Assembly: GCA_002256465.1 (NCBI GenBank)
Contig: NQJG01000184.1
Location: forward strand, 1 to 5,318
Direction: 5' to 3'
DNA: 5,318 nucleotides
Origin: Methylococcaceae bacterium NSP1-1
Lineage (GTDB): Bacteria > Pseudomonadota > Gammaproteobacteria > Methylococcales > Methylomonadaceae
In this document: positions 1 through 5,318 of the stretch, piece by piece
How positions within the stretch are numbered: position 1 is the stretch's first letter
How the letters are laid out: each line of letters begins with the position of its first letter
Notes under the pieces: model-generated
The model's input: the letters and a program-made list of their open reading frames with translations, nothing else
The model's database searches: none
What the model was told of the DNA's origin: nothing
Position numbers and translations under genes: made by a program

Positions 1-626
1 TCGTTGAAATTCTCAATGAAGACGGTTCAATGGCAAGACGGCCCGATTTGGAAGTGTTTGCACAGCAGCACAACCTTAAAATGGGCACTATCGCTAATTT
101 GATTCATTATCGTATTCAGCATGAAAATACCCTGGAGCGCATCAGTGAGTGTGCGTTCCCCACGGAATTTGGTGATTTTCGTCTTTATGCCTATCAGGAC
201 AAAAATGACAACAACCTGCATCTGGCTTTGGTCATGGGTCAGGTTTCGGGTGATGAACCGGTTTTAGTGCGTGTTCATGCCCGGAATTTGCTGGATGATG
301 TGTTTTCATCAAAACGAAATGATTGCAGCGTTTCAATTCGAACAGCCATGCAAAAAATTGCCGGGGAAGGACGCGGGGTTTTGGTTGTTATCAGGCAGAG
401 CGAAGACAATAAATCTCTGGTGGAATTGATTCATCGTTATCAACTCGAAGATAACGGAGTTATTGGCACGGCTAATGCGCCCGAGGCCGCGGATTGGCGC
501 ATGACAGGAACGGGTGCAAGAATACTGGCCGACCTGGGCGTACATAAATTGAAAGTGCTGGGTACTCAGAAAAAGTATGTTGGCTTATCCGGGTTTGATT
601 TGGAGGTGTCCGAGCATGTCGGCTGA
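1..626 (+). CDS. ribBA: RibBA/RibBX: DHBP synthase with degenerate GTP cyclohydrolase II domain (5' truncated)
   Basis: This is the C-terminal two thirds or less of a riboflavin-pathway protein; the frame is open from position 3, so the true start lies upstream of the window. The first residues (VEILNEDGSMARRPDLEVFA) match the end of the 3,4-dihydroxy-2-butanone-4-phosphate synthase (RibB) domain, which converts ribulose 5-phosphate to DHBP plus formate in the cytosol. The GCHII-like domain follows, with VRVHARN and the ending VHKLKVLGTQKKYVGLSGFDLEV in the expected places. Its catalytic features are lost: two of the three zinc-binding cysteines are Asn (codons 285-287 and 318-320; the third Cys remains at 324-326), and the usual RQEGRGIGL is RQSEDNKSL (393-419). 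The protein is therefore probably active only as DHBP synthase, as in the proteobacterial RibBX variant, with a separate RibA expected elsewhere. The usual downstream partner ribH does not follow. The family call is secure; loss of GCHII activity is inferred from the missing residues. Confidence 0.92.
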   Translation, partial: VEILNEDGSMARRPDLEVFAQQHNLKMGTIANLIHYRIQHENTLERISECAFPTEFGDFRLYAYQDKNDNNLHLALVMGQVSGDEPVLVRVHARNLLDDVFSSKRNDCSVSIRTAMQKIAGEGRGVLVVIRQSEDNKSLVELIHRYQLEDNGVIGTANAPEAADWRMTGTGARILADLGVHKLKVLGTQKKYVGLSGFDLEVSEHVG

Positions 627-690
627 AAGGCTGATTAATGGTTTCGTATAAGAAAACAGTAGTGGTAACTATTTAGCGCGAAGCACAACA

Positions 691-793
691 TCCCCTCTCC
701 AGTGGGAGAGGGTAGGGTGAGGGGAGATTTAAACAAGGCAAAATGCATTATTTTGATCCCCTCATCCTAACCTTCTCCCGGTGGGAGAAGGGA
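691..793. repeat. Pair of inverted REP-like palindromic repeats
   Basis: Two copies of the same roughly 35-37 base element face each other, at 691-725 and 757-793, separated by a 31-base AT-rich spacer. Each copy is itself a hairpin: CCCTCTCC (693-700) pairs with GGAGAGGG (705-712), and CCTTCTCCC (771-779) pairs with GGGAGAAGG (783-791). Outside each hairpin is a GGGTGAGGGGA / TCCCCTCATCC arm, so the two copies can also pair with each other into one long stem. The reverse complement of the first copy differs from the second at only a few positions plus small indels. This architecture and the CCCTCTCC...GGGTGAGGGG consensus are typical of dispersed REP/BIME-like elements in Gammaproteobacteria. 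Lying between ribBA and terD, it could stop or attenuate read-through and protect the ribBA mRNA 3' end. No clear T-tract follows, so it is not a classical terminator. Confidence 0.8.
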
Positions 794-852
794 CTAACCA
801 CACACTGAAATAGATATAAATACCAAAAACTTAATAATAACAGGAGAGACAC
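794..852 (+). promoter_or_regulatory. AT-rich leader with Shine-Dalgarno before terD; promoter likely here or within the repeats
   Basis: After the GC-rich repeats the sequence turns sharply AT-rich up to the terD start. AGGAGAG at 842-848 is a strong Shine-Dalgarno sequence ending four bases before the ATG at 853, and it decides that start. TATAAA at 815-820 is a possible -10 box, but the hexamer 17 bases upstream (GACTAA) is not a recognisable -35, so a sigma-70 promoter is only tentative. Because the repeat pair and the 226-base gap separate ribBA from terD, the ter operon probably has its own promoter in this interval, possibly using another sigma factor or an activator. No operator palindrome other than the REP-like pair was seen. 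Confidence 0.4.
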
Positions 853-1428
853 ATGGCAATATCACTGAGTAAAGGCGGCAACGTAAACTTAAGCAAAGAA
901 GCGCCGGGATTGAATAAAATCGTGGTGGGTTTAGGTTGGGATGCACGGGCAACCGATGGCGCGGCATTCGATTTGGATGCCAGTGCGTTTTTGGTCAAGC
1001 TGGATGGCAAAGTCCGATCAGATAACGATTTTTGCTTTTACAATAATAAAGTCGTTGGCGATGGCGCAGTTCAACACGCAGGCGACAATACAACGGGTGC
1101 CGGTGAAGGTGATGATGAAACCGTTAAGGTTGAATTGTCCAAAATCCCCGCTGATTTGGACAAGGTTGTTTTCGCCGTTACGATTCATGAAGCCGACGCA
1201 CGTAAACAGAATTTTGGCCAGGTAAATCATGCGTATATCCGCGTTGTTAATGAAGATGGCGGACAGGAAATCGCCCGTTATGATCTGAGCGAAGATGCTT
1301 CAATCGAAACGGCAATGATCTTCGGGGAAATATACCGTGTAGGAACAGACTGGAAATTTAAAGCCGTTGGACAAGGTTTTGCGGGCGGTCTTGGACCTTT
1401 GGCAGCGTCTTTTGGCGTTAATGTTTGA
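853..1428 (+). CDS. terD: TerD/TerE-type tellurium-resistance family protein
   Basis: This complete 191-residue protein matches the usual length and full motif order of TerD/TerE: N-terminal [12 protein letters not shown] (4-15), GLGWDAR (26-32), FDLDASAF (39-46), a [13 protein letters not shown] loop (77-89), [16 protein letters not shown] (107-122) and the C-terminal [11 protein letters not shown]...[14 protein letters not shown] (152-180). In characterised TerD-family proteins the acidic residues of the DLD and GDN...GDDE segments bind calcium; D40, D42, D78, E85, D87, D88 and E89 are all present here, so calcium binding is likely intact. There is no signal peptide or membrane segment, consistent with a cytosolic or membrane-peripheral role in the Ter stress complex. 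The family is linked to tellurite, phage and colicin resistance, but its molecular role is unsettled. It is the first gene of the cluster, with a strong Shine-Dalgarno, and terZ starts 34 bases after its stop. TerD versus TerE cannot be settled by eye; membership of the pair is near certain. Confidence 0.93.
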   Translation: MAISLSKGGNVNLSKEAPGLNKIVVGLGWDARATDGAAFDLDASAFLVKLDGKVRSDNDFCFYNNKVVGDGAVQHAGDNTTGAGEGDDETVKVELSKIPADLDKVVFAVTIHEADARKQNFGQVNHAYIRVVNEDGGQEIARYDLSEDASIETAMIFGEIYRVGTDWKFKAVGQGFAGGLGPLAASFGVNV

Positions 1429-1447
1429 GCCGCTAACGTTTAATTTT

Positions 1448-1452
1448 AGGAG
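1448..1452 (+). promoter_or_regulatory. Ribosome binding site of terZ
   Basis: AGGAG lies 10 bases upstream of the ATG at 1463 in an otherwise AT-rich 34-base gap. It supports independent translation of terZ and fixes its start. The gap holds no terminator-like hairpin, so terD and terZ are expected to share a transcript. Confidence 0.6.
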
Positions 1453-1462
1453 CATTTAATTT

Positions 1463-2056
1463 ATGGCTATAAATTTACAAAAAGGACAAAAAATCTCGTT
1501 ATCCAAAGAGTCCGGCGGAGCGTTAAGTAAAGTTGTCATGGGCTTGGGCTGGGATGCTAAAAAAAGCGGCGGCGGCATGCTGAAAGGCATGTTTGGGGGT
1601 GGAAGCAGCAGCTCTATTGATTTGGATGCATCCTGCGTATTATTCAACGATCAGAATAAAGTGGTTGATACCGTCTATTTTGGACAGTTGAAAAGCCGCG
1701 ACGGTAGTATTGTGCATACGGGTGATAATCGTACCGGTGATGGTGATGGTGATGATGAACAAATCATTGTTGATCTGGACAAAATTCCCGCGACCGTTAA
1801 ATCTTTGGTATTTACAGTGAGTTCCTATACCGGCCAAACATTTGCCGAGGTTGAAAATGCCTATTGCCGGCTTGTTGATAACAGCAATAAAAATGAAATT
1901 GCCCGTTATACCTTAAGTGCACAAGGCTCGCATACTGCACAAATCATGGCCAAACTGTATCGCCATGGCGGCGAATGGAAAATGCATGCAATTGGTGAAA
2001 ATGGTACCGGCCGAACCATTGAAAACCTGTTACCGCAAATCGTTGTTCATTTGTAA
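1463..2056 (+). CDS. terZ: TerZ-type TerD-superfamily protein
   Basis: This 197-residue second TerD-superfamily paralogue is of the TerZ type. It has the SLSKESGGALSKVVMGLGWD start (12-31), then a glycine/serine-rich insertion (36-51, with the sub-motif MLKGMFGGG) before DLDASCVLF (53-61). That insertion and the following VYFGQLKSRDGSIVHTGDNRTG resemble TerZ and are absent from the TerD/TerE-type neighbour. The calcium-loop acidic run GDGDGDDEQ (92-100) and D53/D55 are retained. The ending EWKMHAIGENGTGRTIENLLPQI (171-193) is also the TerZ form, replacing the GQGFAGGL tail of TerD. It is expected to be cytosolic and to bind calcium; its partners in the Ter complex are inferred from other systems. 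Its TAA stop shares one base with the start of the ATP-grasp gene (TAATG), which implies translational coupling between the sensor-like and biosynthetic parts of the operon. Confidence 0.92.
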   Translation: MAINLQKGQKISLSKESGGALSKVVMGLGWDAKKSGGGMLKGMFGGGSSSSIDLDASCVLFNDQNKVVDTVYFGQLKSRDGSIVHTGDNRTGDGDGDDEQIIVDLDKIPATVKSLVFTVSSYTGQTFAEVENAYCRLVDNSNKNEIARYTLSAQGSHTAQIMAKLYRHGGEWKMHAIGENGTGRTIENLLPQIVVHL

Positions 2057-3048
2057 TGAGGATTTGGTTTAACAAAACCTTTTCAACTATTGGTGCCGTC
2101 TTTACAAATCTTCGTCAGTCGGTTCCGGCTGGCGAAGTCACCCTGATTTGTACGCACACGCATTTAACTGCAGCGGCTTTTCTGGCTGCTGATGAAAGTC
2201 ATCTTGAGCCTGCAGAATTAACCGGACAAGCCTATGTTGAATGGTGTGTGGATTTTTGTCATCAACACAACATCAACTTATTTTGGCCAGGCAAAGAAGC
2301 CGCGCTCATCAGTAAATATCATGTACTGTTTCAAGCAATTGGCGTACAAGTGCTTTCAGTTGCCGATTATCACACACTGACATTGTTGCATGACAAGGCG
2401 GAATTTTACGCCGACTTGAGGCCCGCAGTCAATAATCGCGATGAATTTGATAATGCGGTTGCAAAATTATCGGCAAAACATGAAAAACTGTGTGTTAAAC
2501 CCGCTGTTTCGGTATTTGGCTTGGGCTTTCGAGTTTTAGACACGCAGCGCGACAGCATCACCCAATTGCTCAAGGGTGTTGAATACCAGATTCCGCTGCA
2601 AGAATTGCGGCAAGGCATGAATAATACCCCTGAATTTGCCACACTGCTGGTTATGGAGCATCTGGGAGGACCTGAATGGAGCGTCGATTGTGCAGGACGA
2701 CACGGTGAATTGATTTGTGCCGTGCAACGAAAAAAATCGCCGCTGGCAGGTCACGGGCAAACCATAGACAACAATGTAGATATTCAAGGTATGGTGACCC
2801 GATTAACCGCACACTACCGGCTAAACGGTTTATTTAATATCCAGTTCAAGGAAGGTGTGAATGGGCCGAGCTTGTTGGAAATTAATCCCCGTCCTTCCGG
2901 TGGCTTTGGTATGGCGTGTTTATCGGGTGCTAATTTGGCGTATATAGCCTTGCAAGGTATTAAAGGTAGGGCTGTTCAGCCGCCGGTTATCCGTTATGGA
3001 CTCAGGGTGACCGAGATTAATACACCAGTGGTTTTGCAAGAATTGTAA
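2056..3048 (+). CDS. Ter-associated ATP-grasp domain ligase
   Basis: This 330-residue soluble protein with an ATP-grasp fold would use ATP to activate a carboxylate as an acyl-phosphate and join it to an amine or similar nucleophile. Residues 1-105 form the pre-ATP-grasp alpha/beta domain, starting MRIWFNKTFST. D113-K114 and K148-P149 (KLCVKPAVSVFGLGF) are the expected nucleotide-binding lysine positions. M200-E201 begins the hinge and MEHLGGPEWSVDC (200-212) is the typical E-x-L-x-G-x-E-x-S-V-D strand. NIQFKEG...LLEINPRPSGG (261-283) supplies the metal-binding Q263, E275 and N277 and the catalytic-region R279. All signature residues look intact. Its start overlaps the terZ stop by one base and lacks a Shine-Dalgarno, so translation is probably coupled. 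Ter operons in other bacteria carry an ATP-grasp gene of this kind beside PRTase-TRSP and HAD genes, in a predicted pathway for a nucleoside-like metabolite. The substrates are unknown; it could be a peptide-type ligase or modify a ribosyl intermediate. Confidence 0.9.
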   Translation: MRIWFNKTFSTIGAVFTNLRQSVPAGEVTLICTHTHLTAAAFLAADESHLEPAELTGQAYVEWCVDFCHQHNINLFWPGKEAALISKYHVLFQAIGVQVLSVADYHTLTLLHDKAEFYADLRPAVNNRDEFDNAVAKLSAKHEKLCVKPAVSVFGLGFRVLDTQRDSITQLLKGVEYQIPLQELRQGMNNTPEFATLLVMEHLGGPEWSVDCAGRHGELICAVQRKKSPLAGHGQTIDNNVDIQGMVTRLTAHYRLNGLFNIQFKEGVNGPSLLEINPRPSGGFGMACLSGANLAYIALQGIKGRAVQPPVIRYGLRVTEINTPVVLQEL

Positions 3049-3139
3049 TGAGCTTTTGTTCAATTCTGATAATAAGTGGCTCTATGAACAGATGCATTTC
3101 AAATTCATTAATGCGATGAGCATTAGCCAATTTTAAATA
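3049..3139 (+). other. Intergenic gap after the ATP-grasp gene, weak hairpins only
   Basis: This 91-base AT-rich gap breaks the tight packing of the operon. AGAATTG at the end of the ATP-grasp gene (3039-3045) can pair with CAATTCT (3061-3067), and AATGC (3110-3114) with GCATT (3120-3124) around a five-base loop. Neither is followed by a T-run, so no terminator is called. No Shine-Dalgarno is visible before the next candidate start at 3140. A weak internal promoter cannot be excluded. Confidence 0.35.
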
Positions 3140-3472
3140 ATGTCCCTCAATAAAATAAATTCATTTGTTTATACATACATCCGATTCATCGAAATGGTCG
3201 GTGTACTCATGCGTATTTTCAGCTTCTCGCTGGTCAGTTGGATGGGTGCAGAAAGTCCGTTCTTTTTTGTATGGGCTTTTAATACGACAGACGCGGTAAT
3301 ACTTTCCTGGTGTTCCATTCTTAAAAAAGATAATGCATATACCTTGCTGAATGTCTTTTGGATTATGGTGGGCATCGTCGGAATGCTTAGAGCCTGCTCT
3401 TTTTCATTCACTGATTTCAAAACTGCCGTGCTTCAATTCCTGGTGCAGTTCGCTACTCTTTTTAGTCAATAG
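3140..3472 (+). CDS. Small three-helix membrane protein, function unknown
   Basis: This 110-residue frame has a composition typical of a membrane protein. Hydrophobic segments lie at about 19-36, 41-62 and 66-86, and the loop SILKKDNAY (59-67) is charged. The tail (87-110) is also fairly hydrophobic but is interrupted by DFK. The pattern FNTTDAVILSWCSILKKD followed by LLNVFWIMVGIVGMLR loosely recalls small conserved membrane proteins of the CBU_0592-like type, with an Asn in one helix and a W-x(3)-G-x(2)-G helix; this is by eye only. ATG 3140 has no Shine-Dalgarno; M19 (3194) and M24 (3209) are alternative starts, of which M19 keeps all three helices and M24 clips the first. It lies between the ATP-grasp and PRTase genes on the same strand, so it is probably co-transcribed, but it is not a recognised part of the Ter biosynthetic module. 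It could be a recent insertion or a degenerate gene. Confidence 0.5.
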   Translation: MSLNKINSFVYTYIRFIEMVGVLMRIFSFSLVSWMGAESPFFFVWAFNTTDAVILSWCSILKKDNAYTLLNVFWIMVGIVGMLRACSFSFTDFKTAVLQFLVQFATLFSQ

Positions 3473-3537
3473 CTCAATAGGGCTTCTAAACCCTTTTCTT
3501 GTTTACTCATGCGCTTTGGCTCCATACACAACAAACT

Positions 3538-4737
3538 ATGCAAAAAACAGTAACAATCAAATTAGACACCGGTACACTCCAGCTCGACGTAGAGCCCGGG
3601 CACATTCCGCTTAAGCGTTTGCTGGGTTTTGCAGCAAGGGTAAGCAGTAAACGTAAATTTTTGCTGGTCAGCAAGGTATTGGGCAAACATTATCCCGTAA
3701 CGCCAAAAACCATGAGCTGGTCTTATCGCGCCTTGGCGAGAGCAGTGATAAAAAAAGAGGTAGGGGAGCGTTCGCTGTGGATAGGCATGGCGGAAACCGC
3801 AACCGGCATGGGTTATGGGATATTTGAAGCGGCTTGCCATGCTGGTGTACAAAACGCTTTATTTATCCAGACTACCCGTTATCACTTGAATAGCATAGAG
3901 CGACTTGAATTTGAAGAAGCTCACAGTCATGCTACTGACTTTTTTCTATATTATCCTGTTCACCCTGATTATCGAAAACAGTTTTTAAATGCAGAAAACT
4001 TGATATTAATCGACGATGAAATCAGCACAGGCAAAACATTTTTACGCCTTATTAAAGCCTATCAAAAGATTAATCCACAGTTGCGTAAAGTGTTTATCGT
4101 TAGCCTGGTGAATTTCGCTCATCCTGATGATCGTGCTGTGCTGGAATCACAAGCCGGTGTTGCAGTTGAATGGGTTTGTTTCAGGCAGGGGTTATTGCGT
4201 TTTGAAGACAGCCAAAATGCCGCCATTGATAATATTACCGTTAATGTGTCGGGTAATGGCGCTTGTAAAAAGCATTTGCTGGCTTGGCCGGGACGGCTGG
4301 GTATGAATACGCCAATTGTTTTAGAAAAGGATGTGGTGGAACAGTTAGGCATTTGCAGCTTTAGCAGCGAGTCCGGAGACCTCCGCCCCATTCTGGTGTT
4401 GGGGACGGGCGAATGCAACGCCCCGGCATATTTGCTGGGACGTGAGTTGGAACACAAAGGTTTTAATGTAAAAGTGCAAAGTACGACACGTTCGCCGATT
4501 CATCAGGGTAACGATATCGCCTTGGTGTGCCATTTTGAAGACAACTACGAAGACGGCATTCCTAATTTTATTTACAATTTGAACCCTGACGATTATCGGG
4601 AAATTATTTTGTGTCATGAAACGCCGCTTGGCAAGCCGCTAACTGACCGACTGCATGCGTGGCGAGCCATCAGTGCACGATTTGAACTTCAGCCACAAAA
4701 TTCAAACCATGCAAAGCTACATTTTTTTAGACCTTGA
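3538..4737 (+). CDS. Ter-associated phosphoribosyltransferase with C-terminal TRSP domain
   Basis: Counted from ATG 3538 this is a 399-residue soluble protein. Residues about 20-240 form a type I phosphoribosyltransferase of the Ter-linked PRTase_2 kind: KFLLVSKVLGKHYPVTP (40-56) is its conserved N-terminal block, WIGMAETATGMGYGIFEAA (81-99) follows, and LILIDDEISTGKTF (155-168) is the PRPP-binding loop, with the D159-D160-E161 acidic triad and T164-G165-K166. Residues about 285-399 form the TRSP domain, with VLGTGEC (287-293), a literal T-R-S-P (317-320) and HFEDNYEDG (332-340). The PRTase half would use PRPP or a ribosyl-phosphate intermediate; the role of TRSP is unknown. The frame stays open upstream to TTG 3499, but that start would add only an unconserved MFTHALWLHTQQT tail, so ATG 3538 is preferred although neither start has a good Shine-Dalgarno. 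The last 29 bases overlap the HAD gene. The domain call is strong; the substrate is unknown. Confidence 0.92.
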   Translation: MQKTVTIKLDTGTLQLDVEPGHIPLKRLLGFAARVSSKRKFLLVSKVLGKHYPVTPKTMSWSYRALARAVIKKEVGERSLWIGMAETATGMGYGIFEAACHAGVQNALFIQTTRYHLNSIERLEFEEAHSHATDFFLYYPVHPDYRKQFLNAENLILIDDEISTGKTFLRLIKAYQKINPQLRKVFIVSLVNFAHPDDRAVLESQAGVAVEWVCFRQGLLRFEDSQNAAIDNITVNVSGNGACKKHLLAWPGRLGMNTPIVLEKDVVEQLGICSFSSESGDLRPILVLGTGECNAPAYLLGRELEHKGFNVKVQSTTRSPIHQGNDIALVCHFEDNYEDGIPNFIYNLNPDDYREIILCHETPLGKPLTDRLHAWRAISARFELQPQNSNHAKLHFFRP

Positions 4738-5318
4738 TGACACGCTTTTTCAAACGCTGAGAAAATGTGCCTTGGGTGCAGATGATCCAAGATTACAAGT
4801 GCGGGCTTGTTTGCCAGATGGCACGCCCAATTCCTTCGCTACGCACAAGCAACAATGGTTATGGCATTGGCTGGCTAAAGGATTCAAAATTGTGCCGGTT
4901 ACAGGGCGTGATGTTCACGCTTTTGAACGCGTTATGTTGCCTTTTCAGGAAGAAGTGGTGTTGAATCATGGCGCAGTTATTCTGGATAAACAGCGCAATA
5001 TCGATAGCGTCTGGATGGATGGCATGATGCAAGCCTTACCCGAGTATCATGAAAAACTATTGGGTGTGTGGGATGAAGTTGGGGCGTATTGCCAGCGTTA
5101 TAACGGTTTTAAACCCCGGTTGGTCATTGACTTTGATATCACGTGGTATGGCGTGATCAAGCATGTGGACGGTACTGAAAACACGTTAAAAACGTTATTG
5201 GACAGCATTATAAAAACGCATCCACATATTATTGACGGCAGTTTATATTGGCATTTGAATGGTAACAATCTTGCGGTTCTGCCAAAAATAATTAACAAAG
5301 AAAGTGCGGTGAGTTATT
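4709..5318 (+). CDS. Ter-associated HAD-superfamily phosphatase (3' truncated by window)
   Basis: An uninterrupted frame of 203 codons runs from ATG 4709 to the window end. It begins MQSYIFLDLDDTLFQTLRKC, where D8-L-D10-D-T is HAD motif I: D8 is the nucleophile that forms the aspartyl-phosphate and D10 the general acid/base. VPVTGRD (62-68) supplies the motif II Thr (T65). The segment EEVVLNHGAVILD (81-93), a mixed alpha/beta cap region (about 95-190) and LPKIINKESAVSY (191-203) follow the layout of Cof/sucrose-phosphate-phosphatase-type HADs, with K197 the likely motif III lysine. Motif IV (GDxxxD) should lie just beyond 5318. Mg-dependent dephosphorylation of a small phosphorylated metabolite is the expected reaction, plausibly removing a phosphate introduced with the ribosyl group handled by the upstream PRTase. 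It overlaps the PRTase gene by 29 bases in another frame and has no Shine-Dalgarno, indicating translational coupling. Family certain, substrate unknown. Confidence 0.93.
   Translation, partial: MQSYIFLDLDDTLFQTLRKCALGADDPRLQVRACLPDGTPNSFATHKQQWLWHWLAKGFKIVPVTGRDVHAFERVMLPFQEEVVLNHGAVILDKQRNIDSVWMDGMMQALPEYHEKLLGVWDEVGAYCQRYNGFKPRLVIDFDITWYGVIKHVDGTENTLKTLLDSIIKTHPHIIDGSLYWHLNGNNLAVLPKIINKESAVSY

Noticed and set aside
616..651. An 11-codon frame (MSAERLINGFV) overlapping the ribBA stop, as a possible remnant of a downstream riboflavin gene.
   Set aside because: It is too short, has no recognisable lumazine synthase sequence and may be chance.
1736..1757. GGTGAT tandem repeat as a possible slipped-strand microsatellite.
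   Set aside because: It encodes the conserved GDGDGDDE calcium loop of the TerD superfamily, so protein constraint explains it.
2406..2787. Minus-strand open frames opposite the ATP-grasp gene.
   Set aside because: They lie antisense to a clearly conserved protein and show no family motifs; they are shadows of its codon pattern.
3479..3500. AGGG/CCCT hairpin followed by TTTCTT as an intrinsic terminator between the small membrane gene and the PRTase gene.
   Set aside because: The stem has only four base pairs with an eight-base loop, too weak to support a terminator call.
3351..3614. An 87-codon plus-strand frame bridging the small membrane protein and the PRTase start.
   Set aside because: It overlaps both in another frame, has a low-complexity arginine/alanine tail and no recognisable domain.
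4119..4617. Minus-strand open frames opposite the TRSP region.
   Set aside because: No recognisable motifs, and they are contradicted by the conserved plus-strand PRTase-TRSP protein.
4767..4964. A 65-codon plus-strand frame near the end of the window.
   Set aside because: It lies in a different frame inside the HAD gene, which has clear catalytic motifs from 4709 onward.

Overview
The window reads as chromosomal DNA of a gammaproteobacterium with moderate GC. The main pointer is the first gene, a riboflavin DHBP synthase carrying a degenerate GTP cyclohydrolase II (GCHII) domain, a form common in Proteobacteria. A methylotrophic gammaproteobacterium would fit, but the sequence does not settle the genus. 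All convincing genes lie on the + strand.

Layout: (1) positions 1-626 hold the 3' part of ribBA (RibBX-type), truncated by the window edge. (2) Positions 627-852 are an intergenic spacer with two inverted copies of a REP-like palindrome (about 691-793), then an AT-rich leader and a good Shine-Dalgarno site. (3) Positions 853-2056 encode two tandem TerD-superfamily proteins, a TerD/TerE-type and a TerZ-type. (4) Positions 2056-3048 encode an ATP-grasp ligase coupled to terZ by a TAATG stop/start overlap. (5) Positions 3049-3537 form a looser stretch holding one plausible small membrane protein (3140-3472) of uncertain status. (6) Positions 3538-4737 encode a phosphoribosyltransferase with a C-terminal TRSP domain. 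(7) Positions 4709-5318 encode a HAD-family phosphatase that overlaps the previous gene by 29 bases and runs off the window.

From 853 onward this is the core of a Ter-type stress-response cluster. Calcium-binding TerD-family proteins are encoded together with the ATP-grasp / PRTase-TRSP / HAD module, which comparative genomics has predicted to make a nucleoside-like or phosphoribosylated metabolite. Chemically, a PRTase would handle a ribosyl-phosphate intermediate, an ATP-grasp would form an amide-type bond, and a HAD phosphatase would dephosphorylate the product. The actual metabolite and phenotype (tellurite, phage, colicin or general envelope stress) cannot be read from this sequence. Further ter genes (terA, terB, terC, terY, a TIM-barrel lyase) may lie beyond 5318. 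The ribBA gene appears to be an unrelated housekeeping neighbour separated by the REP-like pair.
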